The position numbers and the translations under genes are program-made. Under the pieces are notes generated by a model. That model searched no databases and was not told where the DNA came from. It saw only the letters and a program-made list of their open reading frames with translations. From Bacteroidota bacterium (GTDB lineage: Bacteria > Bacteroidota > Bacteroidia > Flavobacteriales > Schleiferiaceae): a DNA stretch of 64,000 nt. The stretch covers positions 141,913 to 205,912 of the forward strand of contig JANSYJ010000005.1 of the NCBI GenBank assembly GCA_024742495.1, in the 5' to 3' direction. Shown one piece after another: positions 18,454 through 28,793 of this stretch; positions within the stretch are counted from its first letter, which is position 1; each line of letters begins with the position of its first letter.

Positions 18454-21400
18454 ATGCCTATTTTATACCGTACTCTAAGTTTCTGCGCTGCTTTAATTTG
18501 TGTTTTCTCGCTTAATGCACAAGACTATAAAGCAATGATGGAAGATCCAACATTTTCAATTGCTGAAGTTAAGCAAGCCGCTGAAACTTGGTTTGAAGAA
18601 AATGGCAAAGGGGAAGGTTCAGGGTATAAAGGCTTTCAGCGTTGGTTATGGTCGCAAGAATATCGATTTGGATTAGATGGTAATCGCGCAAATACCGACC
18701 CCTATTTTGCCGAAAAACAGTTCGAGCAGATTCAAGCAGGAATGCAACAAGCAGCTTCTAGTAGCTGGCAAGATTTTGGTCCCTATGCGGTAGATAGCAT
18801 TACCGGGCATTACAGTCCGGGTTTAGGAAGAGTGGAATGCTTTTACTTTGATCCAAACGACCTAGATTATCTTTACTTGGGTTCGCGAAGCGGCGGTTTT
18901 TGGAAAAGCACCGATGGCGGCCAAAGCTGGTCCGGTTCAAGCACGGAGTTTCTAGTGGCAACTGGTGTAAATACCATGGCCGTATCACCAACTAATCGGG
19001 ATTCGGTATTAATTAATCTCCGCAATGCACGCAATGGCACCAGTCACGGTATTTACCGCTCCATTGATGGCGGCTTAACTTGGTCTCTTTCGGCCTTTAA
19101 CCCGACTGCAATTTCGTGGACTGGCCTTGGGAATAACGGACAGGTTTACCAATTGGCTTACCACCCTACGATTAAGGATCGGGTATATGTTGGAACCAAT
19201 GAAGGACTCTATATTTCAAATGATAATCTTCAAACTTGGACCCGTGTTGTGCCAAATGCGAATGTGACTCATATTCAATTTCACCCAAGCGATAGCGCCA
19301 TTGTTTATATCTACGACGATTATCACTGGGGTGCCAATGGCAACTACATCTTGGTTTCCCAGGATGGAGGATTAACTTTCAGTCAGAGTGATGAGCTCAT
19401 TAATAATAGTGGTTCCAATGTAGAAATTGCTGTTAGTCCAGATTGCCCAGATTGTTTATTCGCGGCCTCAGCGAATGGGGTATGGAAAAGCTTTGACAAA
19501 GGACTTAACTTTACCTTCATGACCAATCCCGCAGGAGTTTGCGATGGCTTTGCGGTAAGTGATATGGATACCTCAGTGATGATTTATGGTATGCTTGATG
19601 TTTACCGAAGCTTTGATGGCGGACGAAACTTCAATAAAGTGGCCAATTGGTTTGTAAATGGTGGTAGCCTTCCTTTCAACGGTCCACAATACGTGCATGC
19701 CGACCTCCGGGAAATTCGTGCCCATAATGGGGAGTTTTACATTGGTACAGATGGCTATCTCGCAAAAAGTAGCAATAGCGGAATCGATTGGCAAAGACTA
19801 TCGAGAGGTACGGGAATACGTGAGTTTTACTCAATTGGCCTTTCGCAATCCGAGCATTATTCTACCATGGCTGGTTCACAAGATAACGGCACTAGCATTT
19901 ACCGCAAAGAAGGTTGGGTGGAGTTTTACGGCGCCGATGGCATGGAGTCTTTAATCCATCCTTTAAACCCCGAATGGATGATGGGCAGTGTTCAGTATGG
20001 CACACGCAGATTAACTTTCGATGCCGGTCGCAGTCAAAGAGCAGCAACGCCAACGGGACAATCTGGAGCCTGGGAAGCACCATTGGAACGCAGCAGCACC
20101 AATCACATGAAGCTTTATCATTTTGGAGAAGATGTATATGAGAGTGAAGACTTCGGTTTAAATTGGAACCAAATAGGCAGCCCATTATTTACTGATGAAA
20201 CAGTAAGGGCGGCCATCGCCCCTAATGATGGAAACATTATTGCTGTTTCACGGCAAAGTTCTTTAGAGTTGTCCTTTAATGGAGGTAATACCTTCCGATT
20301 GCGAAGTACTGGATTGCCAAGTGCTAGCATTACAGATGTCACTTTTGCCCCCCATTCAGATTCGATTATTGTGGTTACCTATGCTACCCATCAAAATAAT
20401 GGACAAAAGGTTTTCATCAGCTATGATCAAGGTTTAAGCTGGTCTAATATCACGGCGAACTTGGGTGATATGCCTATTCGCTCAGTTGTTATTGATCACA
20501 GCCCAGATCATAACATTTACCTAGGCGCGGAAATTGGAGTTTATGTAAAGCCAATGCAAGGCAGCAACTGGTCTCTCTATAATGCGGGCTTACCGAATAT
20601 GAGCGTTACAGATCTCGAGATAATGTATGGCGCCAATCTTTTAAGAGCGGCAACTTGGGGTCGTGGTATGTGGCAAATTTCTCTAAAGGATAGGGTGGAT
20701 TACCCAAAAATCATCCACACCGAGATGGAACATCGCATCGGCTTTCAATCACCAACGGATGTGATGAGCCAGCATGTTCAGGCCACTATATCTTATGCAC
20801 GAAGTATTGACACCGTTTACCTGCAATGGTCCGCAAATGGCTTGGGCCTTGATAGTATTATTGGGATGGTATTTCAACAAGATTCAACCTGGCAAACCAT
20901 TGAACCAATCCCTGCCCAAGCGAAGGATTCAGATCTTTACTTTAAAATTATCGCTGTTGGTGATCAAAATGATACTTCCATCACTTTTCGATATCACTAT
21001 CGCGTTCAAGGGGAAGATTATTGTTTAACTGGAAATGATCCCGCCGACTTTACCGATGCCTATATCGATGAGGTTCAAATGTCTAATATTCAGAATATTA
21101 GTTCTCGTTCACCTTATAGCGATTTCACTTCTAATTATATAAATCTAAACACCAATCAATCCTATACCTTATTAGTAGTAACGGTAAATCCAAGTCCTAC
21201 TGATGTGGTGCGAGCTTGGATTGATTTTGATGGCGATTCGGCATTTTCACCTTCCGAGCAATTGAATATGTCGGCTTTAGATCCTTTAAACTCCTCCTTT
21301 GTAACCATTAATCTACCTCAGTTTAGCAATACCGATACGGTGCGAATGAGGGTGCGGGTAATGCCCAATTATCTGCCAGCTGATGCTTGTAATTATTATG

Positions 21401-21690
21401 GGGGAGAGGCGGAAGACTACAGCGTGGTGCTCATTGGAAATGGCTTAAGCTTATCGGAATGGGAAGGTCCTGAACCGAAAATTTATCCAAATCCAGCCAG
21501 CGAATTTTTAAATATTGAGGCCAAACAGCTTGATTCTTATAGAATTCTAAATGCCAATGGTCAGGAGCTAAAAGCGGCGGACCTTAACCGTGATCAAATA
21601 TCTTTGAAAGACCTTGGTTCAGGGACCTATATCATCGAATTACATCATCAGAATGGGCAGTTCTGGCGTTCAACCTTCATTAAAAACTAA
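18454..21690 (+). CDS. Large secreted beta-propeller protein with GEVED and T9SS sorting domain
   Basis: A 1078-residue protein with a signal peptide (cut after LNAQ). Residues of about 130-740 carry repeated BNR/VPS10-like blades with Asp-box motifs: STDGGQSWSGSS, SIDGGLTWSLS, SFDGGRNFNKV, SYDQGLSWSNI. A GEVED-type domain follows (DYCLTGNDPADFTDAYIDEV ... YYGGEAEDYSV). The end, KIYPNPASEFLNIEAKQ to STFIKN, is a type A T9SS sorting domain. It should be exported and anchored at the cell surface or released. Substrate or ligand unknown. It is followed by a lipoprotein gene two bases later. Confidence 0.88.
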   Translation: MPILYRTLSFCAALICVFSLNAQDYKAMMEDPTFSIAEVKQAAETWFEENGKGEGSGYKGFQRWLWSQEYRFGLDGNRANTDPYFAEKQFEQIQAGMQQAASSSWQDFGPYAVDSITGHYSPGLGRVECFYFDPNDLDYLYLGSRSGGFWKSTDGGQSWSGSSTEFLVATGVNTMAVSPTNRDSVLINLRNARNGTSHGIYRSIDGGLTWSLSAFNPTAISWTGLGNNGQVYQLAYHPTIKDRVYVGTNEGLYISNDNLQTWTRVVPNANVTHIQFHPSDSAIVYIYDDYHWGANGNYILVSQDGGLTFSQSDELINNSGSNVEIAVSPDCPDCLFAASANGVWKSFDKGLNFTFMTNPAGVCDGFAVSDMDTSVMIYGMLDVYRSFDGGRNFNKVANWFVNGGSLPFNGPQYVHADLREIRAHNGEFYIGTDGYLAKSSNSGIDWQRLSRGTGIREFYSIGLSQSEHYSTMAGSQDNGTSIYRKEGWVEFYGADGMESLIHPLNPEWMMGSVQYGTRRLTFDAGRSQRAATPTGQSGAWEAPLERSSTNHMKLYHFGEDVYESEDFGLNWNQIGSPLFTDETVRAAIAPNDGNIIAVSRQSSLELSFNGGNTFRLRSTGLPSASITDVTFAPHSDSIIVVTYATHQNNGQKVFISYDQGLSWSNITANLGDMPIRSVVIDHSPDHNIYLGAEIGVYVKPMQGSNWSLYNAGLPNMSVTDLEIMYGANLLRAATWGRGMWQISLKDRVDYPKIIHTEMEHRIGFQSPTDVMSQHVQATISYARSIDTVYLQWSANGLGLDSIIGMVFQQDSTWQTIEPIPAQAKDSDLYFKIIAVGDQNDTSITFRYHYRVQGEDYCLTGNDPADFTDAYIDEVQMSNIQNISSRSPYSDFTSNYINLNTNQSYTLLVVTVNPSPTDVVRAWIDFDGDSAFSPSEQLNMSALDPLNSSFVTINLPQFSNTDTVRMRVRVMPNYLPADACNYYGGEAEDYSVVLIGNGLSLSEWEGPEPKIYPNPASEFLNIEAKQLDSYRILNANGQELKAADLNRDQISLKDLGSGTYIIELHHQNGQFWRSTFIKN

Positions 21691-21692
21691 GT

Positions 21693-22109
21693 ATGCGAAA
21701 ATTAGTAGCATTTCTATTGGTGCTTAGCGCGATGGCCTGTGGGAGTCAAAAGAAAAATGGTGCCTTGCAGGTTGAGATCCAAGATTACTATTTCGATCAA
21801 CAGATTGGCGGCACAGCGGAAGCGGGGATAAATGAATCCTACTATTTTAAGTTTGAGGATGATTCTGCGATTATGGAGCGCATGACCGTAGGAGGGAAAA
21901 GCTATGATCTTAAAAGCAAAGATGGGATGCTTTTTCAGGCCACAACCGAACTAATGTCTAATGATGAGGTTAATCCTGCCTCTTTTCGCAAAGTGAGCCT
22001 TATCGGAAAAGCAAGGCGTGGAGATGGCATGATTCATATTCAACTGGACTCCGTGCCGATGCGAGAGCAAATTTTTATGCCTAGTGCTCTACCGCAAGGA
22101 GATCGTTAA
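21693..22109 (+). CDS. Small lipoprotein of unknown function
   Basis: A 138-residue protein with lipobox SAMAC after MRKLVAFLLVLSAMAC. The mature part is beta-rich and charged (VEIQDYYFDQQIGGTAEAGI, ESYYFKFEDDSAIMERMTVG). I do not recognise the family. It is two bases downstream of the large T9SS cargo gene and probably co-transcribed with it. Its 3' end overlaps the convergent methyltransferase gene by four bases. Confidence 0.7.
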   Translation: MRKLVAFLLVLSAMACGSQKKNGALQVEIQDYYFDQQIGGTAEAGINESYYFKFEDDSAIMERMTVGGKSYDLKSKDGMLFQATTELMSNDEVNPASFRKVSLIGKARRGDGMIHIQLDSVPMREQIFMPSALPQGDR

Positions 22110-22855
22110 ATTTTACGAGCGATAAAGAAGCCATAACTGTAATAGGCTTGGAACTTGCGATATAGTTCATATTCCATGCGATGCGCTTCAACTACTTTTT
22201 TGGCTAGTTCCGAATGCTTGTGCTCCTTCAAGAAAAGAGGAATTGTTTGCTCCAAAGGTTCAAAGTAGTTGTTTAGCCAGCTATTCGCTTCTAAAATAAA
22301 GCTGTTAATTAGCTCATATCCGTGCGACTCCAATTGCTTGGCCTTTTCTTCAAGCGTAGCTATTTCTGGATATTCAGCATTCCAATAGGCCTCAATTTCA
22401 GCGGGGCGATTAGCGCTAGTCCAGCAAATTTCACTTATTGCCAAAATGCCATCATCAACCAGAAATTCCCGCCATTTTTTTAGGCCATTGGCAAAGCCCA
22501 TGCTGTAAATAGCACCTTCCGACCAAATTAAATCTAAACTCTGGGCCTTAAAGCTCAGTTGATTCATGTCTTCTTGTGCAAGGCTAATGGTCTGTTTCGG
22601 TGCTAAGCTTGAGGCTTGCTTTTCAAGCTTTTTTAAAAAAGCAGGAAAGAGGTCAACTGCCCTAATCTGCCAATTTGTTTCCCTCGCAAGAATTAAGGTA
22701 CTGGCTCCTGTGCCACAACCAATATCGGCTACCTTTAATGAGGAGGCTGGATTAAGACCAGTAAGGGCCATGGCTTTAAGGGTTTCCGTTGTGCTCCCTG
22801 GACCTTGGCGGTGATTTCGAAGATGTAAATCGATCAGTAGACCTAATTCAGTCAC
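22106..22855 (-). CDS. Class I SAM-dependent methyltransferase
   Basis: A 249-residue protein with a Rossmann methyltransferase core. Motif I is VADIGCGTGASTLILAR near residues 41-56, motif II IRAVDLFPAFL, and motif III LDLIWSEGAIYSMGF. The ending resembles the UbiE/Methyltransf_11 group with a helical C-terminus. The substrate is unknown. It overlaps the start of the glycosylase gene 3' region by eight bases, so the two are likely one operon. Confidence 0.82.
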   Translation of the reverse strand: MTELGLLIDLHLRNHRQGPGSTTETLKAMALTGLNPASSLKVADIGCGTGASTLILARETNWQIRAVDLFPAFLKKLEKQASSLAPKQTISLAQEDMNQLSFKAQSLDLIWSEGAIYSMGFANGLKKWREFLVDDGILAISEICWTSANRPAEIEAYWNAEYPEIATLEEKAKQLESHGYELINSFILEANSWLNNYFEPLEQTIPLFLKEHKHSELAKKVVEAHRMEYELYRKFQAYYSYGFFIARKI

Positions 22856-23546
22856 GAGGCTCGGGTTTTAATTGCCCTAAGAATTTTTGGAGGTATTCAT
22901 CCAAGGCTTTTCGCTTATACTGCATAATATAGCGCGGATGCTCCAAAGGAATTAAGCTTTCGAAGAGCTTTGCTTCTTTATTGAGTTTTGTGAGGTATTT
23001 CATGTTTTTACCGGTACCCCAAACTACCGCGCTTTTGGGATTTCCGCAGAGCTCGATTTGGCATCTAAGCTGCTCAATCATAAAATCTTTAACCGCCAGA
23101 AATAGCGCCTCTTCATCGTAATAGTTCCAATTTATCCAATTGCCTTTCTCATTAAAATGCAGGAAGCCCAAGGGACAAGCAGCGCCTATAAACCAGTCTT
23201 GGTAAAATAGATCTGGACCGCCATAAGCTTCGATCATCTTGTACACAAACTCCGATGAAGTTTCACGTGTTTCAATGCTGGTGCTAATTTCGCAGGCATC
23301 GCGTAAGGAAGGACTATCGGTAAATGGAATTCCAGTTTGACCTGCTCCTAAGCGGCCGGGGTTTATACCGAGAATTAAGCCACGAGGACGAGTGTCGGAA
23401 TAATACTTTCCGTAAAATTCATGAAGTAAACGATCAACCTCCGCTTCTTGGTTTTGATAGGGGTTCATCACCCGTACCTTAGCCGGAAGCTTATTTTCAT
23501 CTAAACTAAGCTGACCGTAAAATTTAAGAATTTGATCTTTAAGCAT
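22848..23546 (-). CDS. SMUG2-like uracil-DNA glycosylase family protein (DUF4918)
   Basis: A 232-residue protein. LILGINPGRLGAGQTGIPFT followed by DSPSL is glycosylase motif A with the Asn of the GINPG loop. LIPLEHPRYIMQYKR is motif B with the His-Pro of the DNA-inserting loop. ACPLGFLHFNEKGNWINWNY lies between them. By family it removes uracil or a related base lesion from DNA. It follows the choice-of-anchor gene by one base and overlaps the methyltransferase. Confidence 0.82.
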   Translation of the reverse strand: MLKDQILKFYGQLSLDENKLPAKVRVMNPYQNQEAEVDRLLHEFYGKYYSDTRPRGLILGINPGRLGAGQTGIPFTDSPSLRDACEISTSIETRETSSEFVYKMIEAYGGPDLFYQDWFIGAACPLGFLHFNEKGNWINWNYYDEEALFLAVKDFMIEQLRCQIELCGNPKSAVVWGTGKNMKYLTKLNKEAKLFESLIPLEHPRYIMQYKRKALDEYLQKFLGQLKPEPRD

Positions 23547-23547
23547 C

Positions 23548-25347
23548 TTAATTTTTTAAGACTCTTAAACTGGCGCCATCTTCAGACTTTAAAAAGTAAT
23601 AGCCTTTGGCGTATACACTTAGATCTATGTGATCGCGATTTTTAAAGCTTCCTAAATACTGACCTTGGGAATTATAGAGTTTAAAACTGCTTTTAGTTGA
23701 AAGGGAGAGCGGCCCTGAGGTAGGATTGGGATAAGCTTGCAATGCTTCCCATTGCTCTTCATTAAGGCTTAAGCCTGATCCGATCTGATAAATGGTCAAA
23801 GTCCCGCTAACCCCGTTGGATACTAGCAGCAGTGGCAATCCGCTCGGACTATCGCTTGCCTTAATATAGCTCATAAACTCGGGGCCAAGATCGCCCGCGG
23901 CGCTATCGCTAGCCGCAACGGAAAAATCCCGATCCAATAGATAGGAGTCAAAAACAGGCGCCGCAGGATTGTCAATATTGTAAATCATAATGCCGCCCAT
24001 CTGCTCCAAAGCAATAAAAGCATAATTACTTCCACCATAAGTACCCGTGCAAATGGCCTTAGGCTCGGCTCCCTTTTCGGGGCTGCTTATTTTAAAACTA
24101 TTGTTAGAAGTAGCACTGGAATTAAAGTTCATGGCTTCCAAACTACTTAGGGTTTGTTCAAATTCATCGCCACTATCCCAAATTAATTGTCCGCTGGTAT
24201 TCCATATACTAAAGCTTCGGCTGCCAAAGGTGAAAAGCGAATCGTAGATAAAGGGATTGTTATAATTACCAATGCCGGTGTTTATTCGTAAACGGCCCAA
24301 TACCGTATCATTTTGTAGGGTACTCGGACTGTTAAACACAATCGGGTTGAGGTTTACATTGTTGATGCGTTCATTATCGGTAAAGGCACTGTAATTCCTG
24401 CTTTCCCCTTCATTGGCACTGAGGATATAGGAGCCACTCGCATCGCTATGATAGCTAATAGCTTTTGGCTGATAAAGTCCGAATAAATTAAAATGATTTT
24501 CAATCTTAATGCTACTACTTTGATCAGAGGCATCTAAGCCCATACCTGGAAGATTGTAATCCTTATAGCCCAGTCCAACTACCGTATCTAAACTGGCAGT
24601 TTGAAGGTCAATTATCGCGAGGGCATTATTTTCCTGTAGGCTCACATATACCTTATTTCCAGCATCATTAAAGGCCAGGTGCTCTGGTTCAACATCCTCG
24701 GAAAAGCTGGCATTACCATTGTCGCCTAAAATTAAAACCTTGGGATCAAAGGGGAGGGTATCATAGCGGGCGAAGCTTACGGTTTGCACATCAGCCTGAC
24801 TAAGATTATCTGCTCTGCCGCTACTAAAGTTAATTATGGATACTGTTCCCGCTGGGTCAATGGAATAATCATCGGAAGGAATGCCTTCATTGGCAACTAC
24901 CAAATGTTGTAAGCTGGGACTAAAACTGAGCATTTTCGGTTTTGGACCAACCACCAATTGGTTAATGTATGTTCCATTGGTGTCGAAGAAGAGAACTTTA
25001 CCATCCGATTGGGCAAAGCTTGCCTGAACGGCTACGGCTACATTGTTGCCTTGCACGGCAATGGAGTTTACACGATCGCCATAGGCACTAAGATCAATAC
25101 TTGCTATAGGGCCGGCTTTACTTAAATCGGCAATTCTTAGGATGTCAAATTGAGCTTGGGCCGCGTTGGATGAAAAAAGTCTTTTTGATAATGGATCGAA
25201 TGCATGATGTTCTGCTCCACCTTGATTAAAGTTACCGCTGTGAAAGCGATAAATCTTATATATCGGAAGGCCTTGCGCTTGAGCTAAAGTGCTACAAAGA
25301 AGAAGGAAAGCGAATAATTGAAAACGACGCATGGATTTTTTTTTCAA
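23548..25347 (-). CDS. Choice-of-anchor I family beta-propeller protein with T9SS sorting domain
   Basis: A 599-residue secreted protein with a signal peptide ending AQAQ. The body is a seven-bladed-propeller-like domain of the choice-of-anchor I family: AEHHAFDPLSKRLFSSNAAQ, LSFSPSLQHLVVANEGIPSD, NKVYVSLQENNALAIIDLQT, ILSANEGESRNY. The end, LQAYPNPTSGPLSLSTK to LRVLKN, is a type A T9SS sorting domain. Some relatives are annotated as alkaline-phosphatase-like, but no catalytic site is visible. A second ATG five codons in (MRRFQLF) may be the true start. Confidence 0.85.
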   Translation of the reverse strand: MKKKSMRRFQLFAFLLLCSTLAQAQGLPIYKIYRFHSGNFNQGGAEHHAFDPLSKRLFSSNAAQAQFDILRIADLSKAGPIASIDLSAYGDRVNSIAVQGNNVAVAVQASFAQSDGKVLFFDTNGTYINQLVVGPKPKMLSFSPSLQHLVVANEGIPSDDYSIDPAGTVSIINFSSGRADNLSQADVQTVSFARYDTLPFDPKVLILGDNGNASFSEDVEPEHLAFNDAGNKVYVSLQENNALAIIDLQTASLDTVVGLGYKDYNLPGMGLDASDQSSSIKIENHFNLFGLYQPKAISYHSDASGSYILSANEGESRNYSAFTDNERINNVNLNPIVFNSPSTLQNDTVLGRLRINTGIGNYNNPFIYDSLFTFGSRSFSIWNTSGQLIWDSGDEFEQTLSSLEAMNFNSSATSNNSFKISSPEKGAEPKAICTGTYGGSNYAFIALEQMGGIMIYNIDNPAAPVFDSYLLDRDFSVAASDSAAGDLGPEFMSYIKASDSPSGLPLLLVSNGVSGTLTIYQIGSGLSLNEEQWEALQAYPNPTSGPLSLSTKSSFKLYNSQGQYLGSFKNRDHIDLSVYAKGYYFLKSEDGASLRVLKN

Positions 25348-25449
25348 AGAACGGAATTATATGGCTATAGTTAGAATCGATAAACCTTAAAGGCCCTCCC
25401 TTAGTTATTTAGAGAGTTTTAGTAGAATAAGATTGGAAAATGATAAGGA

Positions 25450-25517
25450 GGGCTATTCTGAATAGCCCATGTTGGTTGGTTGATGAGGTCCTGACTGCCC
25501 TAATAAGGGAGTCAGGA
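25450..25517 (-). terminator. Two hairpins downstream of hemL (candidate terminator region)
   Basis: 25450-25468 is a perfect 8-bp hairpin (GGGCTATT, loop CTG, AATAGCCC), followed on the minus strand by a weak T-rich stretch (TCCTTATCATTTT). 25489-25517 is a 12-bp stem with one bulge (TCCTGACT/AGTCAGGA plus CCCT/AGGG). Together they separate the haem operon end from the next minus-strand gene. The T runs are poor, so termination strength is uncertain. Confidence 0.45.
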
Positions 25518-25527
25518 TTTCTCATTT

Positions 25528-26814
25528 TTAGAGCTTATCAATACTGCGTTTTGCCGCTTCTAAGGTTTTTGAAATATCGTCTTCTGAAAGGGCAGCATTT
25601 AAGAACCAACTCTCATAAGCGCTAGGCGGAAGGTAAACCCCTTCTCTAAGCATATTGTGGAAGAAATCCTTAAAGTGTTGATTGTCGCCCAGCTTAGCAC
25701 TGTCAAAATCGCGCACTGCTTGATCAGTAAAGTGCAAGCTTATCATGGAGCCAATGCGATTGATTTGATAGGGCATCCCTTTGGTTTTTAGAAGATCATG
25801 CAGTCCATTTTCTATTTGCATGCATCGTGATGCCATTTGCTCGTAAACGGAGGGCTCATCTCTTAAATGCTTAAGAAGGGTATATCCCGCAGTCATGGCA
25901 ATGGGATTTCCCGAAAGGGTGCCTGCCTGATAAACCGGTCCATTGGGCGCTACATATTCCATAATATCCGCTCTACCGCCATAGGCGCCAACGGGCAGGC
26001 CAGCACCGATAACCTTACCGTAGGTGATAAGATCTGCTTCAATCCCAAAGGTGCCTTGTACACCGCCAAAACCCAAGCGGAAGCCAGTCATCACTTCATC
26101 AAAGATTAAAATGATATTATGATCATCACATAGTTTGCGAAGGCCCTCTAAAAATCCTTTTTCGGGAAGAATACATCCCATATTTCCTGGCACCGGCTCT
26201 ATTATTATGGCAGCGATGTCTTCTGGATGCTGAGCCACCAAGGCTTGTAGGCCTTCCAAATCATTGTATTCGGCAAGCAGCGTGTCTTTTGCGGTGCCCG
26301 GTGTAACTCCTGGACTACTCGGATGACCAAGCGTTACCGCGCCACTGCCCGCTTTAATTAAAAAGCTATCGCCATGTCCATGATAATTCCCTGCGAATTT
26401 CACAAACTTGTTTCTGCCGCTAAAGCCGCGCGCTAATCGAACCGCACTCATAGTGGCCTCGGTCCCGGAATTAACCATGCGAATTCGCTCAACGTTGGGA
26501 ATTTCTTGAACGATTAATCGCGCCAATTCAATCTCCATTTCTGTTGGTGCGCCAAAGGAGGTCGATTTTTCCGCGGCTTTTTGCACTGCTTCAATAACCG
26601 GTTCCCAAGCGTGTCCCATGATCATCGGTCCCCAAGAAGCGATGTAGTCGATATAGGCATTGCCATCCGCATCATAGAGGTAGGCGCCTTTGGCGCGCTC
26701 CATAAATATAGGATCTCCACCAACCGATTTAAAAGCACGAACGGGTGAGTTTACGCCTCCTGGAATGTACTTAGAGGCTTCGGCGAAAAGCTGTTTGCTA
26801 TTGGCTGTGCTCAT
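25528..26814 (-). CDS. hemL: Glutamate-1-semialdehyde 2,1-aminomutase
   Basis: A 428-residue PLP enzyme that turns glutamate-1-semialdehyde into 5-aminolevulinate, the second step of the C5 pathway. The N-terminus has [20 protein letters not shown], the cofactor lysine is in [18 protein letters not shown] (about Lys267), and the phosphate-binding SGTEATMSA is present. It is the last gene of the minus-strand haem block, 70 bases after hemB. Confidence 0.97.
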   Translation of the reverse strand: MSTANSKQLFAEASKYIPGGVNSPVRAFKSVGGDPIFMERAKGAYLYDADGNAYIDYIASWGPMIMGHAWEPVIEAVQKAAEKSTSFGAPTEMEIELARLIVQEIPNVERIRMVNSGTEATMSAVRLARGFSGRNKFVKFAGNYHGHGDSFLIKAGSGAVTLGHPSSPGVTPGTAKDTLLAEYNDLEGLQALVAQHPEDIAAIIIEPVPGNMGCILPEKGFLEGLRKLCDDHNIILIFDEVMTGFRLGFGGVQGTFGIEADLITYGKVIGAGLPVGAYGGRADIMEYVAPNGPVYQAGTLSGNPIAMTAGYTLLKHLRDEPSVYEQMASRCMQIENGLHDLLKTKGMPYQINRIGSMISLHFTDQAVRDFDSAKLGDNQHFKDFFHNMLREGVYLPPSAYESWFLNAALSEDDISKTLEAAKRSIDKL

Positions 26815-26884
26815 GAAAATATATTAAAGGTCTTATGGTCAGAATTGAAACTAATTTCAATCCTGAGCTTTCGACAATTTGGAT

Positions 26885-27874
26885 TTAGTTTTCCTTAAGG
26901 TAGTTGATGATATCCTTAACAAAATAGGTAGCGATTAAATCGGCGCCAGCCCTTTTAATGGCAGTTAAGGATTCTACCATCGCTTCGGTTTCATTTAACC
27001 AGCCATTGGCTGCTGCGGCCTTTATCATCGCATACTCGCCACTTACGTGATAAGCGCTAACAGGTACGGTGCTGATATCCTTGCTTTGGCGGATGATATC
27101 CAGATAAGCCATAGCGGGTTTCACCATCACCATATCGGCTCCTTCCTGCAAGTCTAATAAAACCTCCCTTTGTGCTTCCATGGCGTTTGCGGGATTCATC
27201 TGATAAGTTTTTTTATCCTTTGGGACATTTATCATATCCACTGGTGCAGAATCTAATGCATCCCGAAAAGGACCGTAAAAGCAAGAGGCATATTTAGCGC
27301 TGTAGCTCATAATGCCTACGTCCTCAAAACCGGCGGTGTCGAGGGCAATTCGCATGGCCTCAATACGTCCATCCATCATGTCGCTGGGAGCTACAAAATC
27401 GGCTCCGGCTTGGGCATGACTGATTGCCATTTCGGCTAATGCCCCTACCGACTCATCATTAATTATTTTACCATCTTCAACTATTCCATCGTGACCCATA
27501 CTGGAAAAAGGATCTAGGGCCACATCGGTCATTAAAAGGAGGTTTGGCACCGTTTCTTTAATCATGCGAATAGCGCGCTGCATCAATCCATCGGGATTTA
27601 GCGCCTCGGTACCATCATTATCTTTAAGCTCATCTGCCACTTTTACAAATAGAAGTAGGGCAGTACAGCCAATACTTTGTAGTTCTAAGACCTCCTCTTT
27701 TAAAAGGTCAAGACTATATCTATAATAACCAGGCATAGAACTTATCTCACTTTTCACCTTTTTACCTTCAACAGCAAATAAGGGGGCAATGAAATCACTG
27801 GCATGCAATCGGGTTTCTTGGGCAATTCCCCGAATAGCGGCATTTTGTCTTAAACGTCTGGGTCTTTGTAACAT
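26885..27874 (-). CDS. hemB: Porphobilinogen synthase, metal site of the cysteine-free type
   Basis: A 329-residue 5-aminolevulinate dehydratase. The two Schiff-base lysines are in MSYSAKYASCFYGPFRDA and MVKPAMAYLD. Where zinc-dependent enzymes have three cysteines (DVCLC...HCG), this one reads DVALDPFSSMGHDG, so positions 119, 121 and 129 are Ala, Asp and Asp. By family knowledge this marks a zinc-independent, magnesium-activated form. It condenses two 5-aminolevulinate molecules into porphobilinogen. Confidence 0.96.
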   Translation of the reverse strand: MLQRPRRLRQNAAIRGIAQETRLHASDFIAPLFAVEGKKVKSEISSMPGYYRYSLDLLKEEVLELQSIGCTALLLFVKVADELKDNDGTEALNPDGLMQRAIRMIKETVPNLLLMTDVALDPFSSMGHDGIVEDGKIINDESVGALAEMAISHAQAGADFVAPSDMMDGRIEAMRIALDTAGFEDVGIMSYSAKYASCFYGPFRDALDSAPVDMINVPKDKKTYQMNPANAMEAQREVLLDLQEGADMVMVKPAMAYLDIIRQSKDISTVPVSAYHVSGEYAMIKAAAANGWLNETEAMVESLTAIKRAGADLIATYFVKDIINYLKEN

Positions 27875-27878
27875 AAAT

Positions 27879-28793
27879 TTAGTTTAACCAGTTTTTAGGC
27901 TCTTTTAGCACGGCAATCAGCTCAGCTTCAGGACTACCTTCTTCGACCTGAACATTATAGTCCCAACGCACTCTTGGTGGTAGGCTCATTAAGATACTTT
28001 CCGTTCTGCCATTGGTGCGTAGGCCAAAGAGGGTTCCTCTATCGTGAACGAGATTAAATTCTACATAACGACCTCGGCGCAACTCCTGCCAATAACGCTG
28101 ATCATCAGTGTAGGACTGATCTTTACGCTTTGCCACAATGGGTAAATAGGAGGGGAGAAAGCTTTTCCCCATGTCGGTAGTAAAGTTGTACCAGTCTTCT
28201 AAGCTATGGTTTTCATTCGCTTTGCAATAATCGAAAAAGGTACCTCCAATCCCGCGACCTTCATCGCGATGATGGTTTCGAAAATAATCGTCACAAGCTT
28301 TTTTAAAGCGGGGGTATAAAGCACTGTCATGCTTATCCGCCGCCTTTTTTTGCTCCGCATGAAAATGAATGGCATCCTCTTCAAAGAGGTAATAAGGGGT
28401 TAAATCACTACCACCACCAAACCAAGCGTCGATAATAGTATCATTCTTATCATACATCTCAAAAAAGCGGAAATTGGCGTGGGTAGTAGGGGCCATGGGA
28501 TTTTCGGGATGGATCACCAAAGAGATGCCACAAGCGAAAAACTTCGAGCCTTCCGTTTTCATGTTTTTCTTCAGGGCTTCGGGCATTTCGCCATGCACTA
28601 TTGAAGTACTTACGCCGGCTTTTTCAAAAACTTTCCCATTACTCAACACGCGCGAACGGCCACCACCACCGCCCGGTCTATCCCACAAATCTTCTTGAAA
28701 TGTTGCTAGGCCATCTAGCTCTTCAATTGCCTGACAAATTTCATCTTGCAGGCCGCGGATAAAATCAACAAAGCGATCTTTTAAATCAGCCAT
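27879..28793 (-). CDS. hemF: Oxygen-dependent coproporphyrinogen III oxidase
   Basis: A 304-residue enzyme that decarboxylates coproporphyrinogen III to protoporphyrinogen IX with O2. [22 protein letters not shown] and [12 protein letters not shown] are the signature blocks, and [20 protein letters not shown] the C-terminal one. The choice of the oxygen-dependent form indicates an aerobic life style. Its start overlaps the hemE end by eight bases. Confidence 0.97.
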   Translation of the reverse strand: MADLKDRFVDFIRGLQDEICQAIEELDGLATFQEDLWDRPGGGGGRSRVLSNGKVFEKAGVSTSIVHGEMPEALKKNMKTEGSKFFACGISLVIHPENPMAPTTHANFRFFEMYDKNDTIIDAWFGGGSDLTPYYLFEEDAIHFHAEQKKAADKHDSALYPRFKKACDDYFRNHHRDEGRGIGGTFFDYCKANENHSLEDWYNFTTDMGKSFLPSYLPIVAKRKDQSYTDDQRYWQELRRGRYVEFNLVHDRGTLFGLRTNGRTESILMSLPPRVRWDYNVQVEEGSPEAELIAVLKEPKNWLN

